Positions 1-8,171 of a DNA stretch of 64,000 nt are shown piece after piece. A program made the position numbers and the translations under genes. The notes beneath the pieces were generated by a model. The model had not been told where the DNA came from. It worked only from the letters and a program-made list of their open reading frames with translations, and searched no databases. Source of the DNA: CAVVEQ01 sp963804865. Lineage in GTDB: Bacteria; Chloroflexota; Anaerolineae; Anaerolineales; Anaerolineaceae. Position 1 is the stretch's first letter, and every line of letters begins with the position of its first letter. The stretch spans positions 1-64,000 of the forward strand of contig CAWDSH010000001.1 in NCBI GenBank assembly GCA_963804865.1, in the 5' to 3' direction.

Positions 1-173
1 TCTCTTTGCACCTTAACATCCTCCCCTTGCTGCCCCGTCGCCTGAATACCGCCAACATTAAGATTGATTTCAATGGGATCAATGCTTAATATACTTCTGA
101 TTGTTACATTTAATGAAGAAGCGCCGAGTGAAATATTTGAATGAATTGTTTTCGATTTTTTATCAGGAGCTGT
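1..173 (-). other. Possible partial coding sequence at the left edge
   Basis: On the minus strand one frame stays open from a TGA at 174-176 to the window edge, and its translation contains the protein-like stretch LNVTIRSILSIDPIEINLNV. No ATG, GTG or TTG start occurs in that frame here, so the start may be non-standard or lost, or this may be chance. It lies downstream of the dcw terminator and would be a separate unit running out of the window. I do not recognise the protein. Confidence 0.2.
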
Positions 174-186
174 TCAATTCACCTGG

Positions 187-222
187 TGAAAAAAGAACCG
201 GCCGGTGAATTCACCGGCCGGT
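187..222 (-). terminator. Rho-independent terminator of the dcw cluster
   Basis: A perfect 26-bp palindrome (197-222, arms ACCGGCCGGTGAA and its complement) lies downstream of the ftsZ stop. Read on the minus strand it is followed by a T-rich stretch (TTCTTTTTTC, about 187-196). This is the expected intrinsic terminator for the long division operon. Confidence 0.75.
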
Positions 223-379
223 GCCATCAGCATCTGGAGACCATCCAGGAAGATGTGTCCATTTCAACGAGCGATGCGACGATAATGGACCGCCGCCCCC
301 CTCGGGTGCTGCGGGCGTCGATGCTGGCTGCGATGCCTTCTCCCCGGCGCGCCTGTCCCGCCGGGCTGGTCTTACAAGC

Positions 380-1525
380 TTACGATTGCGATCGATTCCT
401 TAAAAATGCCGGGATATCCAGGTTGCTGGTATCCACCGTGCGCGGCTCGAAATCGATGCCCACCGAAACTGTTTCGCCTTCCGCCGAGTATCTCTCTGCA
501 GAGGTCTCGCGGGGGATGCCCACGCTCTGCGGCTCGGGTCGCTGGATGCGGGGCAGGGGTGAGCGAATGCCGGCCTGCTCGAAACCGGTGGCGATCACTG
601 TGATGTGCAGCTCGTCGCCCATGGTCTCGTCGATCACTGCGCCGAAGATCAGGTTGACGTCCGGGTGGGCGGTCTCCTTGATGATCGCCGCTGCCTGGTT
701 CACCTCGAACAGCGTCAGGTCGCTGCCGCCGGTGACGTTGAACAGGATGCCGCGCGCGCCGGCGATGGTGATATCCAGCAATTGGCTGGTGATCGCCTGC
801 TCGGCAGCCGCCCGGGCGCGATCTTCGCCCGAAGCCTTGCCGACCGCCATTAACGCGGCGCCGCCTTCGGACATGATCGTGCGCACGTCGGCAAAGTCCA
901 GGTTGATCAAGCCGGGGACGGTGATCAATTCGGAAATGCCCTGGATGCCCTGGCGCAGCACGTCATCCGCCTTCAGGAAAGCCTCCTGCAGGCTGGCTTT
1001 CTTGTCCACGATCTGCAGCAGCCTGTCATTGGGGATGCAGATCAGCGTGTCGGTCTGCTCCCGCATGCGGGCGATGCCCTGGTCGGCGGATTGCTGGCGC
1101 TTGTTTCCCTCGAAGGTGAATGGGCGCGTGACCACCCCGATGGTGAGCGCGCCGACCTCCTTGGCGATCTGCGAGATGATCGGGGCAGCGCCGGTGCCCG
1201 TGCCACCGCCCAGGCCGGCGGTCACAAAAACCATGTCGCTGCCCTTCAACACCTCGTAAAGCTCCTCGGCGGATTCTTCGGCTGCCTTGCGCCCGATCTC
1301 GGGATTGCCGCCAGCGCCCAGCCCGCGCGTCACCTTGTCGCCAATGCGCACGCGCGTGCCCGCCTTCGAGTTGAGGAGAGCCTGCGCATCGGTGTTCACC
1401 GTGATGAACTCGATGCTGGATAAGCCCTCATCGATCATGCGGTTGACTGCGTTGCAGCCCCCGCCGCCCACACCGATCACTTTTATGCGGGCGTATTGCT
1501 CTGGTACTGATAGTTTGGTCTCCAT
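380..1525 (-). CDS. ftsZ: Cell division protein FtsZ
   Basis: FtsZ is the tubulin-like GTPase that assembles the cytoplasmic Z ring and directs septation. The tubulin signature GGGTGTG lies at about residues 106-112, and the nucleotide-binding stretch VIGVGGGGCNAVNRM is near the N-terminus. The C-terminus carries the conserved tail DIPAFLRNR, which binds FtsA and other partners. I place the start at 1525 because GGAGG sits 5 nt upstream of that ATG. The frame stays open upstream to a TTG at 1576, but that extension has no FtsZ-like features. Length 381 aa is normal. It is the last gene of the cluster, directly after ftsA, in a GC-rich stretch. Confidence 0.98.
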   Translation of the reverse strand: METKLSVPEQYARIKVIGVGGGGCNAVNRMIDEGLSSIEFITVNTDAQALLNSKAGTRVRIGDKVTRGLGAGGNPEIGRKAAEESAEELYEVLKGSDMVFVTAGLGGGTGTGAAPIISQIAKEVGALTIGVVTRPFTFEGNKRQQSADQGIARMREQTDTLICIPNDRLLQIVDKKASLQEAFLKADDVLRQGIQGISELITVPGLINLDFADVRTIMSEGGAALMAVGKASGEDRARAAAEQAITSQLLDITIAGARGILFNVTGGSDLTLFEVNQAAAIIKETAHPDVNLIFGAVIDETMGDELHITVIATGFEQAGIRSPLPRIQRPEPQSVGIPRETSAERYSAEGETVSVGIDFEPRTVDTSNLDIPAFLRNRSQS

Positions 1526-1585
1526 GTTGTCCTCCATTAAGTCAACTGCAGAGTCTGAGATAACCGGCTCCTCCAAGCCGGGTTC

Positions 1586-2821
1586 TTACGGAAGCATCCT
1601 TTTAATAAAATCCCTGATCTTCTCGATCCATACAGGATTGATTCCCTTGGGAAAGTGCGACTTCGTCTTCGGTTCCATTGTTTCGTTCATCAGCACAGCC
1701 CATTGCAGCAGGCCGACGCTGGTGGAAAATGCGGGTGATTGCAGCTGGTCGACCAGGCCGACCAGGTTCTCGGGACGGGCCACGCGCACCGGCAGACCGG
1801 TCACCTGGCTGGCGACCGTGCGGATGCCGGGCAGCAGGCTCGTACCGCCGGTGAGCACCATGCCCGCCGGCAGCAGGCTGTCGTAACCGGAGCGCTTGAT
1901 CTCCTGGTGCACCAGGCTGAAGATCTCCTCCACGCGCGCTTCGATGATGTTCGCCAGGTCCTTGCGGCTTACCTGGACGGCGTGATCTTCGCCGAACGCC
2001 TTGACGGTGAAAGTATCGTCCTTCATCACCTCGGCCTGCACCGAGTAGCCGTACTGCTTCTTGACCTCTTCGGCCTGTGAAAGCGGCAGGCGCAGCCCGT
2101 GGGCGATATCGCTGGTGATCAGGCTGCCGGCAACCGGGATGACCATGGTGTGCCAGACGTCGCCGTCGATGTAGAGTGCCATGTCGGTGGTGCCGCCGCC
2201 GATATCGCAGACCACGCAGCCCATCTGGCGCTCGGTTTCGGTGAGCACCATCTCACCGGATGCCAGCGGGTTGAGCACGAATTGGGAAACATCCACGCCC
2301 GATGCCTGTACGCACTGGCGGATGTTCTCAACCGTGGCTTCCGCGGCGGTGATGATATGCGCTTCCACCTCCAGCCGGTAGCCGTGCATGCCGATGGGGG
2401 AGTGGATGCCGGATTGCCCGTCCACGGTGAATCCGCGCTGGATCACGTGAATGATCTCGCGGTTGTGCGGGATGGCCACCGCCTGGGCGGCATCCAGCGC
2501 GCGGGCGATGTCATCCTGGTCGATCACCCCGCCTGCAATGCCTGCCACGCCGCGGCTGTTCACCGAGGCTACGTGCGAGCCCGCCAGGCTCACCAGGGCG
2601 GAGGTGATCTCCAGCCCCGAGGTGCGCTGTGCCTTCTCGATCGAGCGCGCGATCGCCTGCGAAGCTGCTGTCAGGTCGACGATGGCGCCTTTCTTCATTC
2701 CCTGTGAGGGTTCGATGCCCACGCCCAGGATGCGGACGTGGTTCTCGCCCTCCAGTCGACCGACCAGAGTGCAGACTTTGGTTGTTCCGAGGTCAATTCC
2801 GACGACAATCATTTCATCCAT
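1586..2821 (-). CDS. ftsA: Cell division protein FtsA
   Basis: FtsA is the actin-like ATPase that anchors FtsZ filaments to the membrane. Visible actin-fold motifs are the phosphate-1 loop GIDLGTTKV (residues about 8-16), the phosphate-2 loop DIGGGTTDMALY and the adenosine motif VLTGGTSLLPGI. The last residues, around WIEKIRDFIKRMLP, form the amphipathic helix expected as the membrane-targeting sequence. At 411 aa it is typical. AGGAG lies 9 nt upstream of the ATG at 2821. It sits between ftsQ (12 nt gap) and ftsZ, the usual order. Confidence 0.97.
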   Translation of the reverse strand: MDEMIVVGIDLGTTKVCTLVGRLEGENHVRILGVGIEPSQGMKKGAIVDLTAASQAIARSIEKAQRTSGLEITSALVSLAGSHVASVNSRGVAGIAGGVIDQDDIARALDAAQAVAIPHNREIIHVIQRGFTVDGQSGIHSPIGMHGYRLEVEAHIITAAEATVENIRQCVQASGVDVSQFVLNPLASGEMVLTETERQMGCVVCDIGGGTTDMALYIDGDVWHTMVIPVAGSLITSDIAHGLRLPLSQAEEVKKQYGYSVQAEVMKDDTFTVKAFGEDHAVQVSRKDLANIIEARVEEIFSLVHQEIKRSGYDSLLPAGMVLTGGTSLLPGIRTVASQVTGLPVRVARPENLVGLVDQLQSPAFSTSVGLLQWAVLMNETMEPKTKSHFPKGINPVWIEKIRDFIKRMLP

Positions 2822-2833
2822 TCGTCACCACTC

Positions 2834-3979
2834 CTAACGGTAGAAAGGCGCATTTACGTGCTCTACGCTGACCATCGAGGGCGTGATGCCCTGCTCGGTC
2901 AATTTATCGACAACGGCTTTATAGACCATCATCTGCTGGTCGATATGCGACATGCTCAAGCCGATATAAACAGCCCAGCCTTTGGCATCCACCCAGCCGA
3001 GCCCATCCAGGTCACTGTATGCCAGGACGGTGCCGGTGGGCATCATGGTGCTGAGCTTGAAAATGGCTGCCATGATGGTGGGATCCATCTGGTTGGCCAG
3101 TTCGCCCGGTTCCGGTGTTTCGATGACCACCGGGGTCACTTCTTCGGATAATTCCTCCAGCACGCTGGCATCCGCGGAAGCCACCATCGGCGGTGACACC
3201 ACGGATTGTACGGTCAGGCCGGGAGCGGCATCCCCGCGCGCCGGGAAGATATACCCGTTCGCATCCACCCAGTAGGTGTTGCCGTCCACGATCCAGGCCA
3301 GCAGGGGGGCGCGCTCGCTGGCGGAGATGACCACCTTTGCGGGCAGCGTGATCTTGATCTTCACGTCAGCCAGCTCGGGGTATTTCTTGGCCAGGCGCTG
3401 GCGCATCTGGTCGGCATCGATGGCGAATATGCGTTTTTCCACCACGCCGAGATCGGAGGTGATCTTCTCCGAATCCAGGCGCTGCAGCCCGTTGTAGCTC
3501 ATCCCGCTCACCTTCAGGCTGGGCGAGAAGAGGAAAAAGACGATCAGCGCGATCATCAACAGGCTCAGGCTGCCGGATGCCAGGCGCCAGCCGAGATGGA
3601 TGCTGCGCAAAAATGGCAGACGGATCTCCGTGCCGGTGGCTGCCATGGTATAGGCATACACGCGGTGAGCGTTGTTCCTGCTGCGGTCCTTGATCGGAGT
3701 ACCCTGCGACTTGCCGCGCGAGACGACCGGCGCACCTTTCGCGGAACGGAAGGCTGGCTGCCGGTTGGCTGGCTGGTTGACCTTGGGGTAGACCGGAACA
3801 GGCGGCCTGGAGACGGGCGGCATCACCGGCCGGTAGGCATGCGGGTTGACCGGCATCTCCTTGGGAGTGTTCTCGATCGATTCCCTGGCTTCTGCCTGCC
3901 GCTTGCGGGCATCCAGCAGGCGGCGCTGGCGGACAAGCTGGGAGCGCGGGATGGAGGGTTTGGGCTTGAACAGGTTCAT
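2834..3979 (-). CDS. ftsQ: Cell division protein FtsQ/DivIB
   Basis: FtsQ is a bitopic divisome protein linking cytoplasmic and extracytoplasmic division factors. It has a long, basic, proline-rich cytoplasmic N-terminus (residues 1-125), one membrane segment at about 132-152, and then a POTRA-like domain at about 155-225 beginning with VSGMSYNGLQRLDSEKI. A FtsQ-type C-terminal domain follows. The cytoplasmic region is longer than the 20-50 residues usual in enterobacteria. The ATG overlaps the ddl stop by 4 nt, so translation is probably coupled. Identification rests on topology, POTRA pattern and position between ddl and ftsA. Confidence 0.9.
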   Translation of the reverse strand: MNLFKPKPSIPRSQLVRQRRLLDARKRQAEARESIENTPKEMPVNPHAYRPVMPPVSRPPVPVYPKVNQPANRQPAFRSAKGAPVVSRGKSQGTPIKDRSRNNAHRVYAYTMAATGTEIRLPFLRSIHLGWRLASGSLSLLMIALIVFFLFSPSLKVSGMSYNGLQRLDSEKITSDLGVVEKRIFAIDADQMRQRLAKKYPELADVKIKITLPAKVVISASERAPLLAWIVDGNTYWVDANGYIFPARGDAAPGLTVQSVVSPPMVASADASVLEELSEEVTPVVIETPEPGELANQMDPTIMAAIFKLSTMMPTGTVLAYSDLDGLGWVDAKGWAVYIGLSMSHIDQQMMVYKAVVDKLTEQGITPSMVSVEHVNAPFYR

Positions 3980-5082
3980 GCCGCCCTCCGGTAAGTCCGC
4001 ACGGTGCGGTCGCGGTCTGCTTTGCGCTCCAGGGCAAGCTCCACGAGCCGGTCGATCAAAGCCGGGTAGGGGAGTCCGCTGGCATCCCAGAGCTTCGGGT
4101 ACATGCTGATCTGCGTGAACCCGGGGATGGTGTTGATCTCGTTGAGGAAAAGCTCGCCGCTGTCCTTATCCAGGAAGAAATCGGCGCGGGCCATTCCGGA
4201 ACAATCCGCAGCCAGGAAGGCTTCGATGGCGTACTTGCGTACGCGTTCCATCACCGCCAGGTCGATCGGCGCGGGGATCAGCAGCCCGGAGGCATTATCC
4301 AGGTACTTGGCTTCGTAGCTGTAGAAATCGCGCGAAGGCAGGATCTCGCCGGCAACCGAAGCCTTTGGATCGTCATTGCCCAGCACGCTGACCTCGATCT
4401 CGCGCGCGTTTACGCCGTGCTCGATGAGGATGCGCCGGTCGTATTGTGCAGCATCCAGCAAACCTTCCTGCAGGTCTGACCGGTTGCGGCACTTCGTGAC
4501 ACCCACGGATGATCCCAGGTTGGCGGGCTTCACGAACAACGGGTAGCCGCTCATCTTCTCAGCCTGGTCGATGATCGCAGGCATTTCCTTCTCGATCTGG
4601 ATGCGCGTCGCGAGGATGGAATCGACCAGCGGGATATTGCGGTTATGCATGACTTCTTTAAATAGGGCTTTATCCATCGCCACCGAGGAACCCAGCACTC
4701 CGGCGCCAATATAGGCCAGATCGGCCATTTCAAAGAAGCCCTGCAGGGTGCCGTCCTCCCCGTAACTGCCGTGCAGCACCGGGAAAATGACATCCAGGGA
4801 GGCAAAGGGTTCCAGTTTCGTGTCGCGGATCGCGTAAAGCGTGTTATCGCCCGGTTCGGGTTTGATCACCACGGGGAAGAGCGAGGTGAAATCAGCTTTC
4901 TCGAAAGCCGAGATCACGTCTTCACCGCCGAGCCATCTGCCTTCATGCGTGATGCCCACCTGGATGACCTCGTACTTCGCGGGATCCAGCACGGATAAAA
5001 CCGAGCGCGCGGACATCAGCGAAACTTCATGTTCGCCTGATCGACCGCCAAATAGCACGCAGAGTTTTATCTTTTCAGTCAT
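3976..5082 (-). CDS. ddl: D-alanine--D-alanine ligase
   Basis: Ddl joins two D-alanines using ATP, making the dipeptide that MurF adds to the peptidoglycan precursor. The N-terminal motif LFGGRSGEHEVSLMSARSV and the ATP-grasp motifs PLFVKPANLGSSVGVTK and EINTIPGFTQISMYPKLW are all present. The last includes the metal-binding Glu and Asn and the D-Ala-binding loop. It is 368 aa, typical of the family. The start at 5082 is the ATG overlapping the murB TGA, and a GTG one codon upstream is possible. The gene is GC-rich compared with murC and genes further upstream. Confidence 0.97.
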   Translation of the reverse strand: MTEKIKLCVLFGGRSGEHEVSLMSARSVLSVLDPAKYEVIQVGITHEGRWLGGEDVISAFEKADFTSLFPVVIKPEPGDNTLYAIRDTKLEPFASLDVIFPVLHGSYGEDGTLQGFFEMADLAYIGAGVLGSSVAMDKALFKEVMHNRNIPLVDSILATRIQIEKEMPAIIDQAEKMSGYPLFVKPANLGSSVGVTKCRNRSDLQEGLLDAAQYDRRILIEHGVNAREIEVSVLGNDDPKASVAGEILPSRDFYSYEAKYLDNASGLLIPAPIDLAVMERVRKYAIEAFLAADCSGMARADFFLDKDSGELFLNEINTIPGFTQISMYPKLWDASGLPYPALIDRLVELALERKADRDRTVRTYRRAA

Positions 5083-6047
5083 CACTTCGTTGATCCTGTG
5101 ATTCTCAATGAATCCACGGCCTGGTCATCCCATTCGCCAAGGAGCTCGACCTCGAGCTCGAGCTGCACTCCGGATTTCTCAAGAACAGTCTTCCGGACCA
5201 GCTGGATGAGATCGTAGTAATCTTTTGCAGTGGCATCCGCATCGTTGACAAAGAAATTCGCATGGATTTCGCTGACGACCACCCCGCCGATGCGGGTGCC
5301 CTTAAGCCCGGCTGCTTCGATCAAACGCCCGGCTTTATCGTCCGGTGGATTCTTGAACATCGATCCCATGCTCGCCCCAGGGGGCTGGGTATTACGGCGC
5401 TTCTCGGCAAACGTGGACATCTTCGCCTGGATGACCTCGCGATCTCCTTGATGCAGATGCATCCGGGCAGCGAGGATGACCACCTGTCCCGGATCGCGTT
5501 TCAAGATGGTGGATCGATAAGCAAAATGCATCTGGCTGGCATCCCACTGCTGCCGGCCCAACCGGCGATGAAGGATATCAGCCACCACAAAATTGGTGCT
5601 CATATCCGAACCCTGGGAGCCGGCATTTCCATATACAGCACCGCCGACAGTACCGGGGACGGTTGCAGCCCATTCCAATCCGGATAGCCCGCGCAGCATC
5701 GCCATGCGGGCGACAGTACCGATATTGGCACCGGACTCCGCCCAAATGCTGGGTGGTGTGGATCGGGTGTCCACCTTGATGGTGTGGGCGTGATTGATGA
5801 TCACCACGCCGCGATATCCCGCATCGCTGACCAGCACATTGGCTCCCGTTCCAAGAATATGGAAGGGGGTTTCCAGCTTCCAGAGCTCCTCAGCAATGTG
5901 AGCCAGGTCTTCACTAGTCTGTGCGATGAGCATGCCATCAGCCAATCCGCCAACATGCGCAGTGGTATAGTTCGCCAGGCGGACATTTTCCTGCAAATGT
6001 TCGCCGAATAAGCTGCGTAGTTTTTCGAGATTGGTTGCCATGGTCAT
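5082..6047 (-). CDS. murB: UDP-N-acetylenolpyruvoylglucosamine reductase MurB
   Basis: MurB is the FAD enzyme that reduces UDP-GlcNAc-enolpyruvate to UDP-MurNAc in the cytoplasm. The FAD-binding motif ILGTGANVLVSDAGYRG, the motif VPGTVGGAVYGNAG and the catalytic-serine motif GSMFKNPPDDKAG are visible. The C-terminal substrate motif SEIHANFFVN is also present. The pattern fits the type II MurB of many Gram-positive-like bacteria. Start choice is uncertain: the frame opens with TTG at 6059, ATG follows at 6047 and 6041, and no strong ribosome-binding site decides. It overlaps ddl at TGATG. G+C content falls through this gene towards murC. Confidence 0.96.
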   Translation of the reverse strand: MTMATNLEKLRSLFGEHLQENVRLANYTTAHVGGLADGMLIAQTSEDLAHIAEELWKLETPFHILGTGANVLVSDAGYRGVVIINHAHTIKVDTRSTPPSIWAESGANIGTVARMAMLRGLSGLEWAATVPGTVGGAVYGNAGSQGSDMSTNFVVADILHRRLGRQQWDASQMHFAYRSTILKRDPGQVVILAARMHLHQGDREVIQAKMSTFAEKRRNTQPPGASMGSMFKNPPDDKAGRLIEAAGLKGTRIGGVVVSEIHANFFVNDADATAKDYYDLIQLVRKTVLEKSGVQLELEVELLGEWDDQAVDSLRITGSTK

Positions 6048-6061
6048 ATCGCTTAACAAAC

Positions 6062-6241
6062 CTAGAGCTTGTTGATCCTGTCAATGAGTTTGTTAACCAA
6101 TTCCTCTTTCTGCGGTACAGGTTGGGGAATGGGGAAAGGATTTTCCTTTTTCACCTTGCCGGTATCCTTTGCCGAGAAGAAACGTAATTCCGGCAGGATC
6201 AGGACCGCATTCTTTCCAAATAGTTGATTTTGCTCAGTCAT
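6062..6241 (-). CDS. Small uncharacterised protein in the dcw cluster
   Basis: A 59-codon frame runs from an ATG at 6241 to a TAG at 6062 and fills the gap between murC and murB. Its ATG overlaps the end of murC (ATGACTGA contains both start and stop), the same tight spacing as the neighbouring genes, which argues that it is real. The product is soluble and charged, beginning MTEQNQLFGKNAVLILPELR, with a proline-rich middle (FPIPQPVPQ) and a probable C-terminal helix. There is no signal peptide or membrane segment. I do not recognise a family. A role in wall synthesis or division is only suggested by position. Confidence 0.65.
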   Translation of the reverse strand: MTEQNQLFGKNAVLILPELRFFSAKDTGKVKKENPFPIPQPVPQKEELVNKLIDRINKL

Positions 6242-7625
6242 GATTTACCTCTCTTTTCCCTAGAACATCCAGGATGCCGGTGCTGATCTGGTCAGCGTCG
6301 CCGGCAGATAGGACGAGGAGTACATCTCCTCGACGCAATTCTTTTAGTAGCAGAATGCGTGCCAATTCCAGGGTTTTACAAAACTGAACGGCGGAATGCT
6401 GCAGCTTTTCCGCAATTTGACTTGCAGAAAAGGAATTGGAGGTCTCACGCGCCGCATAGATTTCGGTTATCAATACCCGGTCCGCCTCTGAAAACGCCTT
6501 GGTGAATTCGTCAAATAGAGCCTGGATACGGGAAAAAGTATGCGGTTGCCAGACCACGATCAATCGTCGATCAGGATACTTTTCGCGGGCAGCCTGCAGG
6601 GTGGCGCGGATCTCGGTTGGGTGGTGGGCATAATCATCAATGATGAGAATGCCGTTGGCTTCACCCCTGATCTCGAACCTGCGTCCAGAGCCGTTGAATT
6701 CATGAAGAGCTTCTGATGCTTTGGTAGGATCCAGCCCTAATATATCAATTAAGGCAATAACTGCAGTCGCATTAAGCACATTATGATGACCCGGGACCTG
6801 AAGATCAATATCACAGAGTTTTTTAGTTTCTGCGTTACCGATTTGATGAGAGACAGTGAATGATTTCCCACCGGGACGATCAGATTCCACCAGTTGTGCA
6901 CGATAGGAGGACTCCGGATGAAAACCGTATGTCCCTGTCTTGATTATCGGCGACACTTCGGACCTTAGTCCAAATGAACCTGGTTCATCACGGCAGACGA
7001 GAACAGATCCTCCCAACTTAGTCTGCCGCACGAATTTACTGAAAGCTGCGCGGTAATCATCCAAAGTTGGGAAGAAATCGGGATGATCATGTTCCATGTA
7101 AGTAATGATCGCGTATTGTGGTTCCAAACCCAGGAACATGTTGTCATATTCATCTGCTTCGATGACGAAATAATCGCCTGTTCCAGAATGGGCATTGGAG
7201 CCAAGATTTTTCGAGATGCTGCCGATCACGTAGGAGGGATCCAGATCGAGTGAGTGAAGAACCCAGGCGATCATGGATGTCGTTGTGGTTTTACCGTGAG
7301 TCCCTGCGATGGCGATCACTTTTTGATCACCGACCAGTTCTTTGAGAAAATCAACACGTTTGATGACTGGAATACCGGCGTTTCTCGCGGCGATGACTTC
7401 GGGATTATCATCTTTTACTGCTGAAGAGCGGATCACTTTCTCAGCACCCATCACGTTGCCGGCATCGTGACCAATGGAGACATGCACGCCCAGGTCCTGC
7501 AACTCTTTGGCAAGGGGTGAGAGAATCCGGTCAGATCCGCTGACCAGGTTTCCCTTTTCCAGCAGGACTCGGGCAATTGCTGAGAGCCCGGTGCCGCCAA
7601 TCCCGATGAAATGATAGTGTGTCAT
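6234..7625 (-). CDS. murC: UDP-N-acetylmuramate--L-alanine ligase MurC
   Basis: MurC adds the first amino acid of the stem peptide to UDP-MurNAc using ATP. The N-terminal Rossmann motif HFIGIGGTGLSAIARVL, the Mur-ligase P-loop AGTHGKTTTTS (residues 107-117), the central motif EADEYDNMFL and the C-terminal motif DDYAHHPTEIRATL are all in place. I start it at the ATG at 7625. The frame stays open upstream to 7808, but that extension overlaps the preceding gene out of frame and has no Mur-ligase features. The 463 aa length is typical. Its start shares one base with the upstream stop (TAATG). Confidence 0.98.
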   Translation of the reverse strand: MTHYHFIGIGGTGLSAIARVLLEKGNLVSGSDRILSPLAKELQDLGVHVSIGHDAGNVMGAEKVIRSSAVKDDNPEVIAARNAGIPVIKRVDFLKELVGDQKVIAIAGTHGKTTTTSMIAWVLHSLDLDPSYVIGSISKNLGSNAHSGTGDYFVIEADEYDNMFLGLEPQYAIITYMEHDHPDFFPTLDDYRAAFSKFVRQTKLGGSVLVCRDEPGSFGLRSEVSPIIKTGTYGFHPESSYRAQLVESDRPGGKSFTVSHQIGNAETKKLCDIDLQVPGHHNVLNATAVIALIDILGLDPTKASEALHEFNGSGRRFEIRGEANGILIIDDYAHHPTEIRATLQAAREKYPDRRLIVVWQPHTFSRIQALFDEFTKAFSEADRVLITEIYAARETSNSFSASQIAEKLQHSAVQFCKTLELARILLLKELRRGDVLLVLSAGDADQISTGILDVLGKREVNHD

Positions 7626-8171
7626 TAGATAAATGCACCTAAAACGATCACAAAGGCAATAACCAGAGCAAAGTAAATCCCTGGTGGTGTTAAAAGAGCA
7701 GGGGGCAGCTTGTTCACCATGTTCAGAGCAGCCAATCCAGCCGGATAGCTTGGATCGGGTGGGAGCATGAAGGCGAAAGGATAATGCGCAGCATCCAGGA
7801 AATGCCAAATGCTACCGATGATCAAATAACCATTCAGACCTCCGAATGCCAACCCCCAAATGAAATTGCGGATTCTACTGACCGGTCTGAATTCATCGCT
7901 GCGGCACTATGAACTGCGGGATATTCGGAGTGATGTATCCCAGGATCACAACCACAATCAGGATCGCACTCCGCGCAAGGAAAAGGGTGGTCGGATAAGC
8001 TGTTGCCATCAAATCACGATAGAAAGGCATATACGTTTCGAGCAGCATATTTAAAAAGATTCCAACCACAGCGCTGAGGGAAACAATGAATTCCTTGGTG
8101 CGACCCCGGGTGGCTCCAATGAGAGCAAAAAAGATGATCAAAAGCCAGAAAAGTGCATAAATACTGATCAT
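7625..8171 (-). pseudogene. CvpA-like membrane protein, split by a one-base frameshift
   Basis: Two adjacent open frames look like one gene. The first (8171 to 7893) encodes 92 aa beginning MISIYALFWLLIIFFALIGA and then TRGRTKEFIVSLSAVVG, the N-terminal CvpA-like pattern. The second (open from about 7906 to 7625) continues with the motif GLAFGGLNGYLIIGSIWHFL and more membrane helices. Removing one base between 7896 and 7906, for example one G of the GG at 7903-7904, gives a single 181-aa protein. CvpA relatives are small polytopic proteins of unclear general function. Both ends keep tight coupling with murG (ATGA overlap) and murC (TAATG), so the gene is probably intact in the cell and the shift a sequence error. 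Real inactivation cannot be excluded. Confidence 0.75.

Noticed and set aside
141..1259. Long open frame on the plus strand opposite ftsZ
   Set aside because: It is the antisense of a certain ftsZ in GC-rich sequence; composition explains the open frame.
7626..7808. Upstream extension of murC to 7808
   Set aside because: It runs through the cvpA-like gene in another frame; the ATG at 7625 gives the canonical MurC N-terminus.
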